From positions 1 to 16,993 of the forward strand of contig LNZQ01000155.1 of NCBI GenBank assembly GCA_002007315.1: a stretch of 16,993 nucleotides of DNA. Reading direction: 5' to 3'. Shown one piece after another: positions 1 to 8,505 of this stretch (position 1 is its first letter; every line of letters starts with the position of its first letter). The position numbers and the translations under genes were made by a program. The notes under the pieces are model-generated. The model made no database searches and was not told where the DNA came from. It was given only the letters and a program-made list of their open reading frames with translations. This DNA comes from Epulopiscium sp. Nele67-Bin004 (GTDB lineage Bacteria > Bacillota_A > Clostridia > Lachnospirales > Cellulosilyticaceae).

Positions 1-558
1 GCTTTCAGGTGAGACCCAGCCAAAGCCAACAGATCACCTGAATGACTTGGTTTAACTCTGGGACCAAATTATTTCTGTTACTGAAACATAAAAGAAACTG
101 TCTAATTTCTATAGTTCAAACAGCTGAACAAAGACATAATTCTGTGAGTAATGATGACATGTTAGGCTAAAGAGATTTGTAAAATCACCTTAAAGTATTT
201 AAAACTAAGGTAAATTAAATACAAATCATAGGCCAGTATCCAAGCATTTTATTATTATTGTTATAAATTTAGAATGTATACTAGGAGGGAGTTGCATTAC
301 CTGGCATATGTTAACTATTATTTCCTGAATTTGCATTTTACATTTTAGTAAATTATGATAAAAGTTAATACATTGATGCACCTAAAGCTTCAATTCTAAG
401 ATAAGATTCAATTCTGGGATAACATCAGTTTTACTTAAATATCTTCAAGTGGTTTTCCAGATCTTGTTGTAAAAAGCTTAATCTGCAAAGTGTCCCCTCA
501 CCCATATTTGTCTACTGTTCTCTTCTTCTCCTCCTCCTGTCTAATGGCTTTATTGCAG
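1..558. other. Vertebrate-type non-coding DNA upstream of the receptor exon
   Basis: No gene is seen here. The sequence is AT-rich without bacterial-style coding density. From about 517 to 558 it becomes pyrimidine-rich and ends in TTGCAG, with the AG at 557-558. This looks like a branch/pyrimidine tract and 3' splice acceptor, so an upstream non-coding exon of the receptor gene may lie outside the window. That last step is inference. Confidence 0.5.
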
Positions 559-597
559 GTATTAGCATGAGTGCCAGTGACTCATGGTAAATGAATC

Positions 598-1546
<949 letters not shown>

Positions 1547-1550
<4 letters not shown>

Positions 1551-1556
1551 CTATTT
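1547..1556. other. Chimeric junction 1: vertebrate exon to bacterial segment A
   Basis: The plus-strand receptor frame is recognisable through GRSTK, whose lysine codon is at 1545-1547. From about 1551 the DNA turns abruptly AT-rich. The minus strand then carries a bacterial coding frame whose last plausible residues (EQIIN) end near 1553. There is no gap character, no splice donor and no repeat at the change. The exact base cannot be fixed without a homologue. Confidence 0.7.
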
Positions 1557-1843
1557 ATTATCTGTTCAAATATTTGCTTTAATTCAGCAGGTAACATATC
1601 TACCTTTTTCTTCTCTCTATCATCTAATTCATACCATATTCTTAATAGGACTCCTTTTATATGAGCAAGTTTTAAAAAATCAGGAAAAATATCTATACTA
1701 TCATCTTTCTTCTTATTTAAGATAATATCACTAAAACCTTTTAAGCATAACTCAAAGTTTTTAAATGAAATATATTCACTCTCATGTATCCCTTCTAATG
1801 CCATTAATTTTAATTTATATAAATGGTTAAATTGATTTTTCAC
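1550..1843 (-). CDS. Downstream frame joined to the FkbM gene when the G tract shifts; truncated C-terminus
   Basis: I do not recognise this protein. About 97 bacterial codons remain open from the valine/GTG at 1843 to the chimeric junction. The product is lysine- and leucine-rich and looks helical. The GTG has no convincing Shine-Dalgarno site, and the frame continues open upstream, without an ATG, to the 12-G tract at 1869-1880. A tract of 11 G would put it in frame with the methyltransferase. It is therefore more likely the C-terminal extension of the FkbM protein (ON form) than a separate gene; a GTG start overlapping the methyltransferase stop by translational coupling is the alternative. 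Its natural end is lost, because the remaining codons to 1463 read antisense to the receptor exon. Confidence 0.5.
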
Positions 1844-2582
1844 CTGTAAGAATGTTCGTATTCCCGAACCCCCCCCCCCCTATCTTTTCAGTAACTTTAG
1901 ACTTATGAATACATACTATATCTCTTTCACTTATAGCGATTACTACATATCCGCTATCATCTAATAAATTAGTTACATCTTCAATAGTTTTTGGTGATAT
2001 TTCTACCCATATCATAGGCTTTTGAATCATAAGTACCTCTTTAGCACCTAATAATACTTCATATTCAAAACCTTCAGTATCTATTTTCATAAAAGAAATA
2101 TTCGTTAAATTATTTCTTTTACTAAAATCATCTACCGTGACTACTTGTATCCCTGTTTTCTCATCATTACAATAATCAAATTGTGTGCAATTTAACTTCT
2201 TAGTACTTACACTAGTAGGTTGTGCAAAAGAAGTTTCCCTTCCTACACAACAATTTTCAATACCAACTTTAGTTAGATTATTATTTTCTATATTACTACT
2301 TAGTAAATTAAAAGTTACTTCCAACGGTTCAAAAGCATAAATTTTATCAACATTAGGCAAATACTTATTCCAATACAAAGAGTGATTTCCTATATTTGAG
2401 CCAATATCTAAAATTATGCCTTCATTTGGTAAATATGGTGTCCAAGCTTTTAATTTATCAGCTTCATAGAAATTCTGTGTTTCGCACATAGTTTCAAATA
2501 AATATTCATCTTTAACCCCACTAATTGTATACCCATCTATTTCAAGAGATGAAATTACTACCTTTGATGTATCATCTATCAT
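1827..2582 (-). CDS. FkbM-family SAM-dependent methyltransferase
   Basis: This is a 251-residue protein with the FkbM (Methyltransf_21) hallmarks: the SAM-binding loop LDIGSNIGNHS at 58-68, the acidic motif AFEP at 83-86, MKIDTEGFE at 165-173 and WVEI at 192-195. Members O-methylate sugars or other glycan and natural-product groups using S-adenosylmethionine in the cytoplasm. The start is supported by AAGGAGG upstream of the ATG. The gene follows the neighbouring glycosyltransferase by only 14 bases, so both probably lie on one transcript for capsule or other surface glycan synthesis. The last 13 residues after the glycine run (235-238) depend on the G-tract length and may not be the native C-terminus. 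The family is confident; the methylated sugar is unknown. Confidence 0.85.
   Translation of the reverse strand: MIDDTSKVVISSLEIDGYTISGVKDEYLFETMCETQNFYEADKLKAWTPYLPNEGIILDIGSNIGNHSLYWNKYLPNVDKIYAFEPLEVTFNLLSSNIENNNLTKVGIENCCVGRETSFAQPTSVSTKKLNCTQFDYCNDEKTGIQVVTVDDFSKRNNLTNISFMKIDTEGFEYEVLLGAKEVLMIQKPMIWVEISPKTIEDVTNLLDDSGYVVIAISERDIVCIHKSKVTEKIGGGGFGNTNILTGEKSI
1869..1880 (-). repeat. 12-G homopolymer tract (contingency locus) inside the FkbM coding region
   Basis: Twelve consecutive C on the plus strand read as twelve G, exactly four glycine codons, in the methyltransferase. Such a run is striking in DNA this AT-rich. With 12 G translation ends at TAA 1827. With 11 or 14 G it enters the downstream 97-codon frame. 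With 10 or 13 G it stops at TGA after nine codons. Slipped-strand mispairing in poly-G tracts is an established switch for surface-glycan genes in Campylobacter and Helicobacter. Confidence 0.8.
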
Positions 2583-2596
2583 TTTATTTTTCCTCC

Positions 2597-3787
2597 TTAA
2601 AAATTCTTAATAATATAATTATAATAATTTGATTTATTTTCTAAAACAGTTGGTGCTAACTTATAAGTAAGTTTATGAAAAGGCGAGATTATACCTAAAT
2701 AATCAAACCATGCTTTATCAAACTTATTTTCTAATTCTTGTACCATAATTAAAGGTATAACGTTACTAATTTTAGGGACACTCTCCCAAATATCTGGATA
2801 TATTTCAATAACTATCTGAAAAAACATATGAAAAATAAAATACTCAACTAATTCATCTGTTTGATGCCAATAATTAATTAAAAAATCCCTTATAGTTTTT
2901 AGCATTATATGGTTCTTGCAAGATGATATTAACCAATTATCAGTTGAGCGTACATCACCCGCAGGTACAACAGACTCTATTACATACATAAATAATGAAT
3001 TATCTTCTATAAATTTTGGCATCTGATTACTTGTACACAGTATAGTACTATCAAGCCACACCCCTCCATACTTAATTAATAGCTCCAATCTAATAATATC
3101 ACTAAACATGGTATTAGAAATAATTCCCTTTTTCCACTTCTCTAATATCACAATATCCATATCTATATACTGACCAAAATTTTCTGCAGTAATTAACACC
3201 TTTTTATACTCGGGAAAAGAACTTCTTATAGTTCTGTAACAAGATTGAACCACTGGTGGTGCATTTTCAATTCCTTGTAACCAACACGTCCATATAATTT
3301 TAGCTGGCTTTTCTGTATAAGTTGGGACTTCAACCTTTTGCATAATATTTTTAAATTGCTTCTCCAATTTCTTATATACATTTAATCGATTTTGCAAAAT
3401 ATCTAGTTCTTTTTGTTTAGTTATAATATAACCTTCATTAATTTCAAACGGAACTACTAAAGAAAATATAGATATATTATAAGTGTCAAACCTTTTCTTT
3501 AATATATCTTGCATAGTATTTGCAAACCATAAAGCATTTGCAGTAACTATAATACTAAATGGTTTTGAAGTATCTTCCAAAATAATTTCCTCTAATTCCT
3601 CCAAAGTAATTGATGGTATGCTATATTGTAAACTAGCATTTTTATATATAACATAATCTATTTCTATCCCTAAATTATTTAACTGTATATCTGTTTGTGG
3701 TCTACACCCTTCATACACAATAACTTTACTATTAAGTTGTTGTGCATTCTCAAAAAATTGTTGTTTATTTTCGTATATAGTAATCAT
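2597..3787 (-). CDS. Capsular polysaccharide synthesis-type glycosyltransferase (Caps_synth family)
   Basis: This 396-residue protein is full length within segment A. Residues 155-250 carry the Caps_synth (PF05704, GT32-like) signature: IIWTCWLQGIENAPP at 164-178, a FPEYKKVLIT strand, LEKWKKGIISNTMFSDIIRLE at about 215-235 and the donor/metal-site motif GGVWLDST at 241-248. Family members add sugars to capsule or lipooligosaccharide precursors at the cytoplasmic face, using nucleotide sugars. Residues 1-140 form a separate N-terminal region that I cannot assign. The ATG shares its A with the TAA of the upstream gene (TAATG), indicating translational coupling. It is a close paralogue of the first half of that upstream gene, so the pair probably arose by tandem duplication. 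Confidence 0.8.
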   Translation of the reverse strand: MITIYENKQQFFENAQQLNSKVIVYEGCRPQTDIQLNNLGIEIDYVIYKNASLQYSIPSITLEELEEIILEDTSKPFSIIVTANALWFANTMQDILKKRFDTYNISIFSLVVPFEINEGYIITKQKELDILQNRLNVYKKLEKQFKNIMQKVEVPTYTEKPAKIIWTCWLQGIENAPPVVQSCYRTIRSSFPEYKKVLITAENFGQYIDMDIVILEKWKKGIISNTMFSDIIRLELLIKYGGVWLDSTILCTSNQMPKFIEDNSLFMYVIESVVPAGDVRSTDNWLISSCKNHIMLKTIRDFLINYWHQTDELVEYFIFHMFFQIVIEIYPDIWESVPKISNVIPLIMVQELENKFDKAWFDYLGIISPFHKLTYKLAPTVLENKSNYYNYIIKNF

Positions 3788-5334
3788 TACTTATCTCCAA
3801 ATATAAAATCAAATACACCTACCCCTTCTACTACTGTATTTACTATACTTTCTTTATTATCTCTTTGTATTAAATCACAGTATATTTTATAATTCCCTTG
3901 CTTCATCTCTGTATCAGATATAAAATAATATACATTTATTAAATCATTTCCTTTAACTTCTCCAAATACTTCTTGTATTCTTCTTATTCTATTTCCTTCT
4001 ACAAATGTAGCTCTTATTCCTAATTCAGTTTGTAATTGTTCGTCTGACACTAGCTCATTTACATTTTCAATATGCAAATAGTGGTTCTTATTAATATGAA
4101 TATTAGTTGGATGTTCCTCAAAGTAATCATCATACAATATTTCTGTTGCTAAAGGAGTATTTTCAACTTCACTTGGTATATCTATCCTTTTAGCTCTATA
4201 ACAGTATGAATTATTTATTTTAAATTCTCGCACAATTTCATTATTATTAATTGGATTTACTTCTACCACTGATGCTTTTGGTCCTTTAATTCCTCCCGAA
4301 CACATTAATATATTATTATTGTCTAACTGTTGAATTGAAGATATAAACTTTGAATACCAATCTTGTTCTCTTTCTTTCCCAAACTGCCATACTTGCTCTA
4401 CAGTCATATTTTCAATATCTATTTTATACTCTACCCCTCTTGAATATTCTACTCTATCTTTAGCAAAAGCTATTTCCTTGTTCAAACTTCTATATATTCC
4501 ATTATCAAATAGTAATAATGTCCTATCTTTTGTTAATATTGCATTATGTTGTGCATAAGGATATTCAAAATCATTTCCTGTAGGCTTTAATAAATACTTA
4601 TGAAATTTCGGAAGCCAATTTATAGGCTCACTTAGTATCCAATTTAGCTGTTTCGTAGTTTTATTTATACTAATTACAGCTTGATTTCTTCCAGAAATAA
4701 TAATTGCATCTTTAATACTCCAATATTTTACTAATAAATCTCTAGTAGCTATTAATAAATTATGATTTTTACAACTACTCATCAACCAGTTCCCACTAGG
4801 CTTAATTTCCATATTAACATTATTTCGTCTATACATAAATAATGAACTATCAGCAATATACTTAGGCATCTCTTTTGCCGTACATAATATTGTCGAATCT
4901 ATCCATACTCCCCCCTGCTTAATTAATAATTCTAATCGCAGTATATTACTAAAGATTGTATTTGAGATAATGCCTTTTTTCCATTTTTCCAAAACTATAC
5001 TATCAATATCCACATATTGAGTAAAATTTTGCTCTGTAATTAATATTTTTTTATAATCTGGAAACACTTTATTCAGTTGATTATTACAAGCTTTTACTAT
5101 TGATGGAGCATTATCCATTTCTTGAAACCAACATACCCATATTATTTTAGATGTTTTTTCTGTGTAAGTTGGCATCATGTCTGGTATAGATATATACTTT
5201 GCAAATTCCTTTTCTAATTCCGAATATGCTTGTAACCTTATTTTACAGCCTATTTCCTCAAGTACACATTGTGCCAAACGCATTTTAGTATCTTCTATTA
5301 AAAATACTTCCTTTGGATTAAATGAAGAAGTTTC
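3787..5334 (-). CDS. Caps_synth glycosyltransferase fused to the C-terminal half of an arylsulfate sulfotransferase; 5'-truncated
   Basis: Two unrelated families share one frame. Numbering counts the open frame from 5424. Residues about 35-235 are a Caps_synth glycosyltransferase (IIWVCWFQ 94-101, LEKWKKGIISNT 145-156, GGVWIDST 171-178). From about 237 the protein reads as arylsulfate sulfotransferase (AssT, PF05935): AIIISGRNQAV, NWILSEP, YAQHNA, LLFDNG, YSRGVEYKI, TVEQVWQFGKER. The equivalents of the AssT site arginine (R246) and the sulfated histidine (H293) are present. The N-terminal half, which carries the other catalytic His/Asn residues, is replaced by the glycosyltransferase. The change lies near 4710-4722, right after a tryptophan codon shared with the downstream paralogue. 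A working sulfotransferase is therefore unlikely. It could be a natural gene fusion, a decayed remnant or an assembly error. The first 30 residues of the open frame (5335-5424) read from vertebrate DNA, and by comparison with the paralogue about 100 native N-terminal residues are missing. Confidence 0.7.
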   Translation of the reverse strand, partial: ETSSFNPKEVFLIEDTKMRLAQCVLEEIGCKIRLQAYSELEKEFAKYISIPDMMPTYTEKTSKIIWVCWFQEMDNAPSIVKACNNQLNKVFPDYKKILITEQNFTQYVDIDSIVLEKWKKGIISNTIFSNILRLELLIKQGGVWIDSTILCTAKEMPKYIADSSLFMYRRNNVNMEIKPSGNWLMSSCKNHNLLIATRDLLVKYWSIKDAIIISGRNQAVISINKTTKQLNWILSEPINWLPKFHKYLLKPTGNDFEYPYAQHNAILTKDRTLLLFDNGIYRSLNKEIAFAKDRVEYSRGVEYKIDIENMTVEQVWQFGKEREQDWYSKFISSIQQLDNNNILMCSGGIKGPKASVVEVNPINNNEIVREFKINNSYCYRAKRIDIPSEVENTPLATEILYDDYFEEHPTNIHINKNHYLHIENVNELVSDEQLQTELGIRATFVEGNRIRRIQEVFGEVKGNDLINVYYFISDTEMKQGNYKIYCDLIQRDNKESIVNTVVEGVGVFDFIFGDK

Positions 5335-5400
5335 AGGGAAGGAGCCTGTTTTTTTTGGTTTTGTTTTGTTCTGTTTTGGGGGGGGGGGTTGCCGGTAAAT
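5325..5400. other. Chimeric junction 2: segment A to vertebrate block 2, with T-rich and G11 low-complexity DNA
   Basis: Bacterial coding similarity to the paralogue fades near 5334. Beyond it lie T-rich simple sequence with repeated TTTTG words (5349-5377) and eleven G (5378-5388). The resulting minus-strand translation (PPPPKQNKTKPKK) is low-complexity and unlike the family. The join most likely lies between 5325 and 5345. Confidence 0.55.
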
Positions 5401-6399
5401 AGTAGCATTACACCATTTAGACAACTTAGATGAGAAAGGCTAAAACTATGCAAGATATCTTATAGTTTTATGTGTCAGGTGACAATGATCCATAGAGGTA
5501 ACTGGACACACACACTTTAAGTGCTGTTTGTCTCACAATGACTGTTTGGTTGTGGGGTAGTAATCTTATCCACGTGTGTGCATTTGTTGAGGAATCCGAG
5601 GGGGCAGGTGTAAAAACCATTACCCAGCCCGAGCCAGTGCAGGTTGTATGCTATCCACTTCCAGTCATTCGCTCAGCAGATCTCGCAAAGGATCACTTGT
5701 TTTTTTTAATTTTGTTTATTTTGGATGACTACAGGCAAGAACGGGTCATCTGCCCAAGCATAATAGACTGATGAGAGACTTATTTTCAGACTCTCAAAGA
5801 ATCCAGAAAAAGGAGCCAGCTAAACTTGTGGTGTTAAAAAAGCATTATAGGAAATAAATCATCCCCGGATCCCATGGGGTTGTCTAATATTATAAGTAGC
5901 GTCATGATTCACACGTCAAGATGTCATGAAATGTTTTCCAAACTCCACTCTAAGTCCTCCTTAATGTTTTTCAAAACTACTTTTTGGGTGCAGCTCTGCA
6001 GACTTGCTTTGTGATTTTTGGTCCAGGCTGGGCAAACAAATCTGTTTAACGGGCCTGCTAAGTGTAATGAAACACAGAAGTGGTAGAAACGCTGTGATTA
6101 TTGAGCCATGGTGCTAATTGGGCCGTGTGGCCACAGTTAGAGTTCCAGCCAGCCCATCGAGCCAGCTTGGGCTGTGGTCATCCCTCCATGGGGCCAGAGG
6201 GACTACAGATTGGACCCAATCGCACCACACTGTGGTGGAACTGGCACCAGCTGCACTGTGCCTACTGGCAGGGGCCTCCCTCTGGGAAAACGACCCAAGG
6301 TCACAGAGGCTGGTCTTGGATCAGAGCGCCATACAGAGCTAATCGGTTCCTGGAACTAACATGATTAACGGGACCGCTGAATTGCCCGAATCGGCGTCT
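5335..6399. other. Vertebrate-type block 2, no gene recognised
   Basis: This stretch holds short AC-rich and T-rich runs, scattered stops in all frames and, from about 6080, more GC-rich text. It has no bacterial gene, and I find neither TM6/TM7 of the receptor nor a splice-bounded exon. The overlapping open frames at 6101-6364 have no recognisable motifs. The last part, about 6340-6399, is CpG-bearing and could be the edge of an old transposon copy, but I cannot name a family. Confidence 0.5.
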
Positions 6400-6576
6400 C
6401 GCTATAATATCGCTGTTGTAGTTTTCCAGGTGCTTGGCATTGATAATATCCAGCAGTATCATAGAGCCTTTTTTATTTTTCTCAAAGTCATCACGCATTT
6501 TTTGTATACGTTCATACGCAGGTTTAAGCTGTTCCAAAAGTATCAAAATGTCTTTTTGATTTATATCGTTGCTCAT
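6400..6576 (-). CDS. N-terminal fragment of a PD-(D/E)XK-nuclease-like protein, cut at the junction
   Basis: Only the first 59 or so codons are bacterial. The ATG at 6576 has GGAGAG five bases upstream. Residues 51-59 read ENYNSDIIA, preceded by a predicted helical region. This resembles the E-x-x-HS-D-[IL]-[IL]-A box found early in PD-(D/E)XK nuclease superfamily proteins (PDDEXK_4 type, often in defence or accessory regions). The box is normally followed by a WLLDP-like strand, but here the text changes to RRRFGQFSG, consistent with the join lying near 6400. The catalytic D/ExK core is not present, so the assignment rests on one short motif. An unrelated hypothetical protein is possible. 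Confidence 0.4.
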
Positions 6577-6723
6577 AATCGCTCTCCATTTATATAGTAT
6601 TGTAGCACGTTATATTGAAATAGTCAATGCGTTTTGCCGGTATATTTAATTGCATATTATCGACAGATGTGCTAGTAATATTCAATAGGGCAAAAATTGA
6701 GTGTAGATAAAAGGGAGAGGAAT

Positions 6724-6858
6724 ATGTATAAAAGAGAGGACTTGACAAAAACGGCTTGGGCATCTTACAACAGCATACCGAACGAGATACCAAGCAAATA
6801 CCACAACAACGCCGACAGGCTTTGCGATTTTATTTGGATTTTTGATTCTATGATTTAG
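6724..6858 (+). CDS. Possible 44-residue small protein
   Basis: This is a short plus-strand frame starting MYKREDLTKTAW and ending DSMI. It has a purine-rich Shine-Dalgarno-like GGGAGAGG just before the ATG. It lies between two minus-strand genes, is soluble-looking, and has no transmembrane segment. I do not recognise it. Its aromatic and charged mix resembles real protein more than random AT-rich DNA, so it could also be the surviving start of a longer decayed gene. Moderate to low certainty. Confidence 0.35.
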   Translation: MYKREDLTKTAWASYNSIPNEIPSKYHNNADRLCDFIWIFDSMI

Positions 6859-7096
6859 TGGGATAATTGAGAATGACAGATGAAGTTTTTTATTTAAATA
6901 CACTACCCTGCAAGTAATAAATCATATACCAACACATTTATAATGATATTTATAAAATTATTGCATACATTAAGAAATGAATATAACTAAAACATCTACA
7001 GCGCTATGACATCCCGATTGTTCAAAATTAAATATGGAGATAATAGAGCTAATAAAATTTCAGCAGAGTTAGAGTGTTTACGGATTTAAACTAGGT
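6859..7096. other. AT-rich intergenic stretch
   Basis: No convincing gene or terminator is seen between the small plus-strand frame and the end of viaA. A 27-codon frame at 7006-7089 lacks a good ribosome-binding site. Confidence 0.5.
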
Positions 7097-8503
7097 TCAG
7101 TCTGTTTGTGCTATTTCATTGGATAGTTCAATTATATCCCCATCGAATGTAGAATAATTCCATTGTTTATCCAGATAATCAGGCTTACACTCTGTGTTTC
7201 CGATATTTAAACCGTAAAATTTAGTCTTTAGCTCTTTTTGAGTGTTGATTTTTTCTACTATCGCTTCATCGAGATTGCCCATGACAAAATCCGATACTAT
7301 CAGAACGTCAGATTTTTCAAAGGTTTCATCCTCTAATATACCTAATGCATGATTCAACGCCGGCGATACATCCGTACCACCGTGAAATGACATTTGCAAA
7401 AATGCAATTAACTTATCCATGCCCATATCTTTATCAAGAACGTAAGTTTGTATTGATGTGGAGAAATTAATCACATAACACGCCCTATCTTCAGCTATCG
7501 CGCGTCCACCCAGACACAAGGCAACAGCCTTCGCTACTATTTCGGGTGCGCCTGCCATAGAACCGCTGGTATCAACACAAACAATAATAGGCCCTTTTTT
7601 GTCGATTTCCTCGACTTCTTTATAGGACTGCTCTGTTTCTGTGACATACTCGACATCTTGCCCTTCCAAGTGATAGCATAATAAGGTTTTCTCGGTGTAT
7701 TTTTTATAGAATAAAAGCTCCATATCTGTATCGCTTAGCCATAACATCTCTTGCGGGATTACACGCATCAAGTCATTGCCCAGCTCTATGGTTTTTATCT
7801 CTTCTTTAGAAGTTAAAGAGTCCACGATTATCGGGATTTTCTTTTCTATCGTTATTTCTTCTAGTCTCTTGACTGTATTTTGTCTTATCGACCTTCCAAT
7901 GAGTTCTATGAGTTTTTGCAAGTTTTCGTTGTTTGATAAAATATTGCTCCACTTCATCAGCATATTCAAGTCTGTTTTTAATATGTCTGTTTTGCATAAA
8001 TCCCAAAATATCCCCGTATCGGAAATGGATGATAAATATTGCTGTATTTTTGAAAGTTCTTCCAGACGCTTTTTCAGCTGTTCATAGAGTTCATCTCGAA
8101 TTTTTTGTATTTCATCTATATACCAATTTGCCTCTTCCCTATCAATATGTTCGATAGCATAGTTGCGAAGACTTATATTTACGCCTTTAATTTCGATAGC
8201 GTCAGTTATTGATTTGTACTTTTTTTTATAAAAACCATGCTCTTTTTGTGGTAATATACCGTAAGCGGTTTTGATGAATTTTTCTTGAGATTTTGGATTG
8301 TCGGGATTTACTGCGTCAAAGCCAGCGTTTATAATTTCTTTCTTGGCGGTAAACGGATTTATGAAATCCAAATTACTCAACAAATTATCCATTTTACGAA
8401 ATGTACTGCTTATAAGGTGTTTTATTTGCGGTATTTTTGACACAGAGTAGTCTTTATACAAGGAGTTTTGAAGGGAAAGCAGTTCTTGTTTTTTATCTTT
8501 CAT
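7097..8503 (-). CDS. viaA: VWA-domain protein, ViaA-like partner of RavA
   Basis: This 468-residue protein is close to the usual ViaA length. The N-terminal 300 residues are helical and charged. The C-terminal VWA domain begins GPIIVCVDTSGSMAG (304-318), giving the MIDAS DxSxS. GGTD (375-378) supplies the MIDAS threonine, and VSDF (about 404-407) the distal aspartate. ViaA/CoxE-type proteins bind and stimulate their MoxR ATPase; in Escherichia coli RavA-ViaA associates with respiratory complexes such as fumarate reductase and affects aminoglycoside sensitivity. The start lies two bases after the ravA stop, with no clear Shine-Dalgarno site, so translation is probably coupled to ravA. No terminator is evident downstream. 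The VWA call is firm; the ViaA role here is inferred from the pairing. Confidence 0.8.
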   Translation of the reverse strand: MKDKKQELLSLQNSLYKDYSVSKIPQIKHLISSTFRKMDNLLSNLDFINPFTAKKEIINAGFDAVNPDNPKSQEKFIKTAYGILPQKEHGFYKKKYKSITDAIEIKGVNISLRNYAIEHIDREEANWYIDEIQKIRDELYEQLKKRLEELSKIQQYLSSISDTGIFWDLCKTDILKTDLNMLMKWSNILSNNENLQKLIELIGRSIRQNTVKRLEEITIEKKIPIIVDSLTSKEEIKTIELGNDLMRVIPQEMLWLSDTDMELLFYKKYTEKTLLCYHLEGQDVEYVTETEQSYKEVEEIDKKGPIIVCVDTSGSMAGAPEIVAKAVALCLGGRAIAEDRACYVINFSTSIQTYVLDKDMGMDKLIAFLQMSFHGGTDVSPALNHALGILEDETFEKSDVLIVSDFVMGNLDEAIVEKINTQKELKTKFYGLNIGNTECKPDYLDKQWNYSTFDGDIIELSNEIAQTD

Positions 8504-8505
8504 AG

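Noticed and set aside
5378..5388. 11-G run considered as a second phase-variable tract in the fused gene
   Set aside because: It lies beyond the end of similarity to the bacterial paralogue, in T-rich simple sequence, and its translation is proline/lysine low-complexity. It is more likely vertebrate DNA or a junction artefact.
6101..6364. Overlapping plus-strand open frames in vertebrate block 2
   Set aside because: Three overlapping frames are open at once in GC-rich DNA, with no motif, splice site or ribosome site; chance openness is enough.
7006..7089. 27-codon plus-strand frame near the viaA end
   Set aside because: It has no Shine-Dalgarno site and is too short to judge; it could be chance or a decayed fragment.
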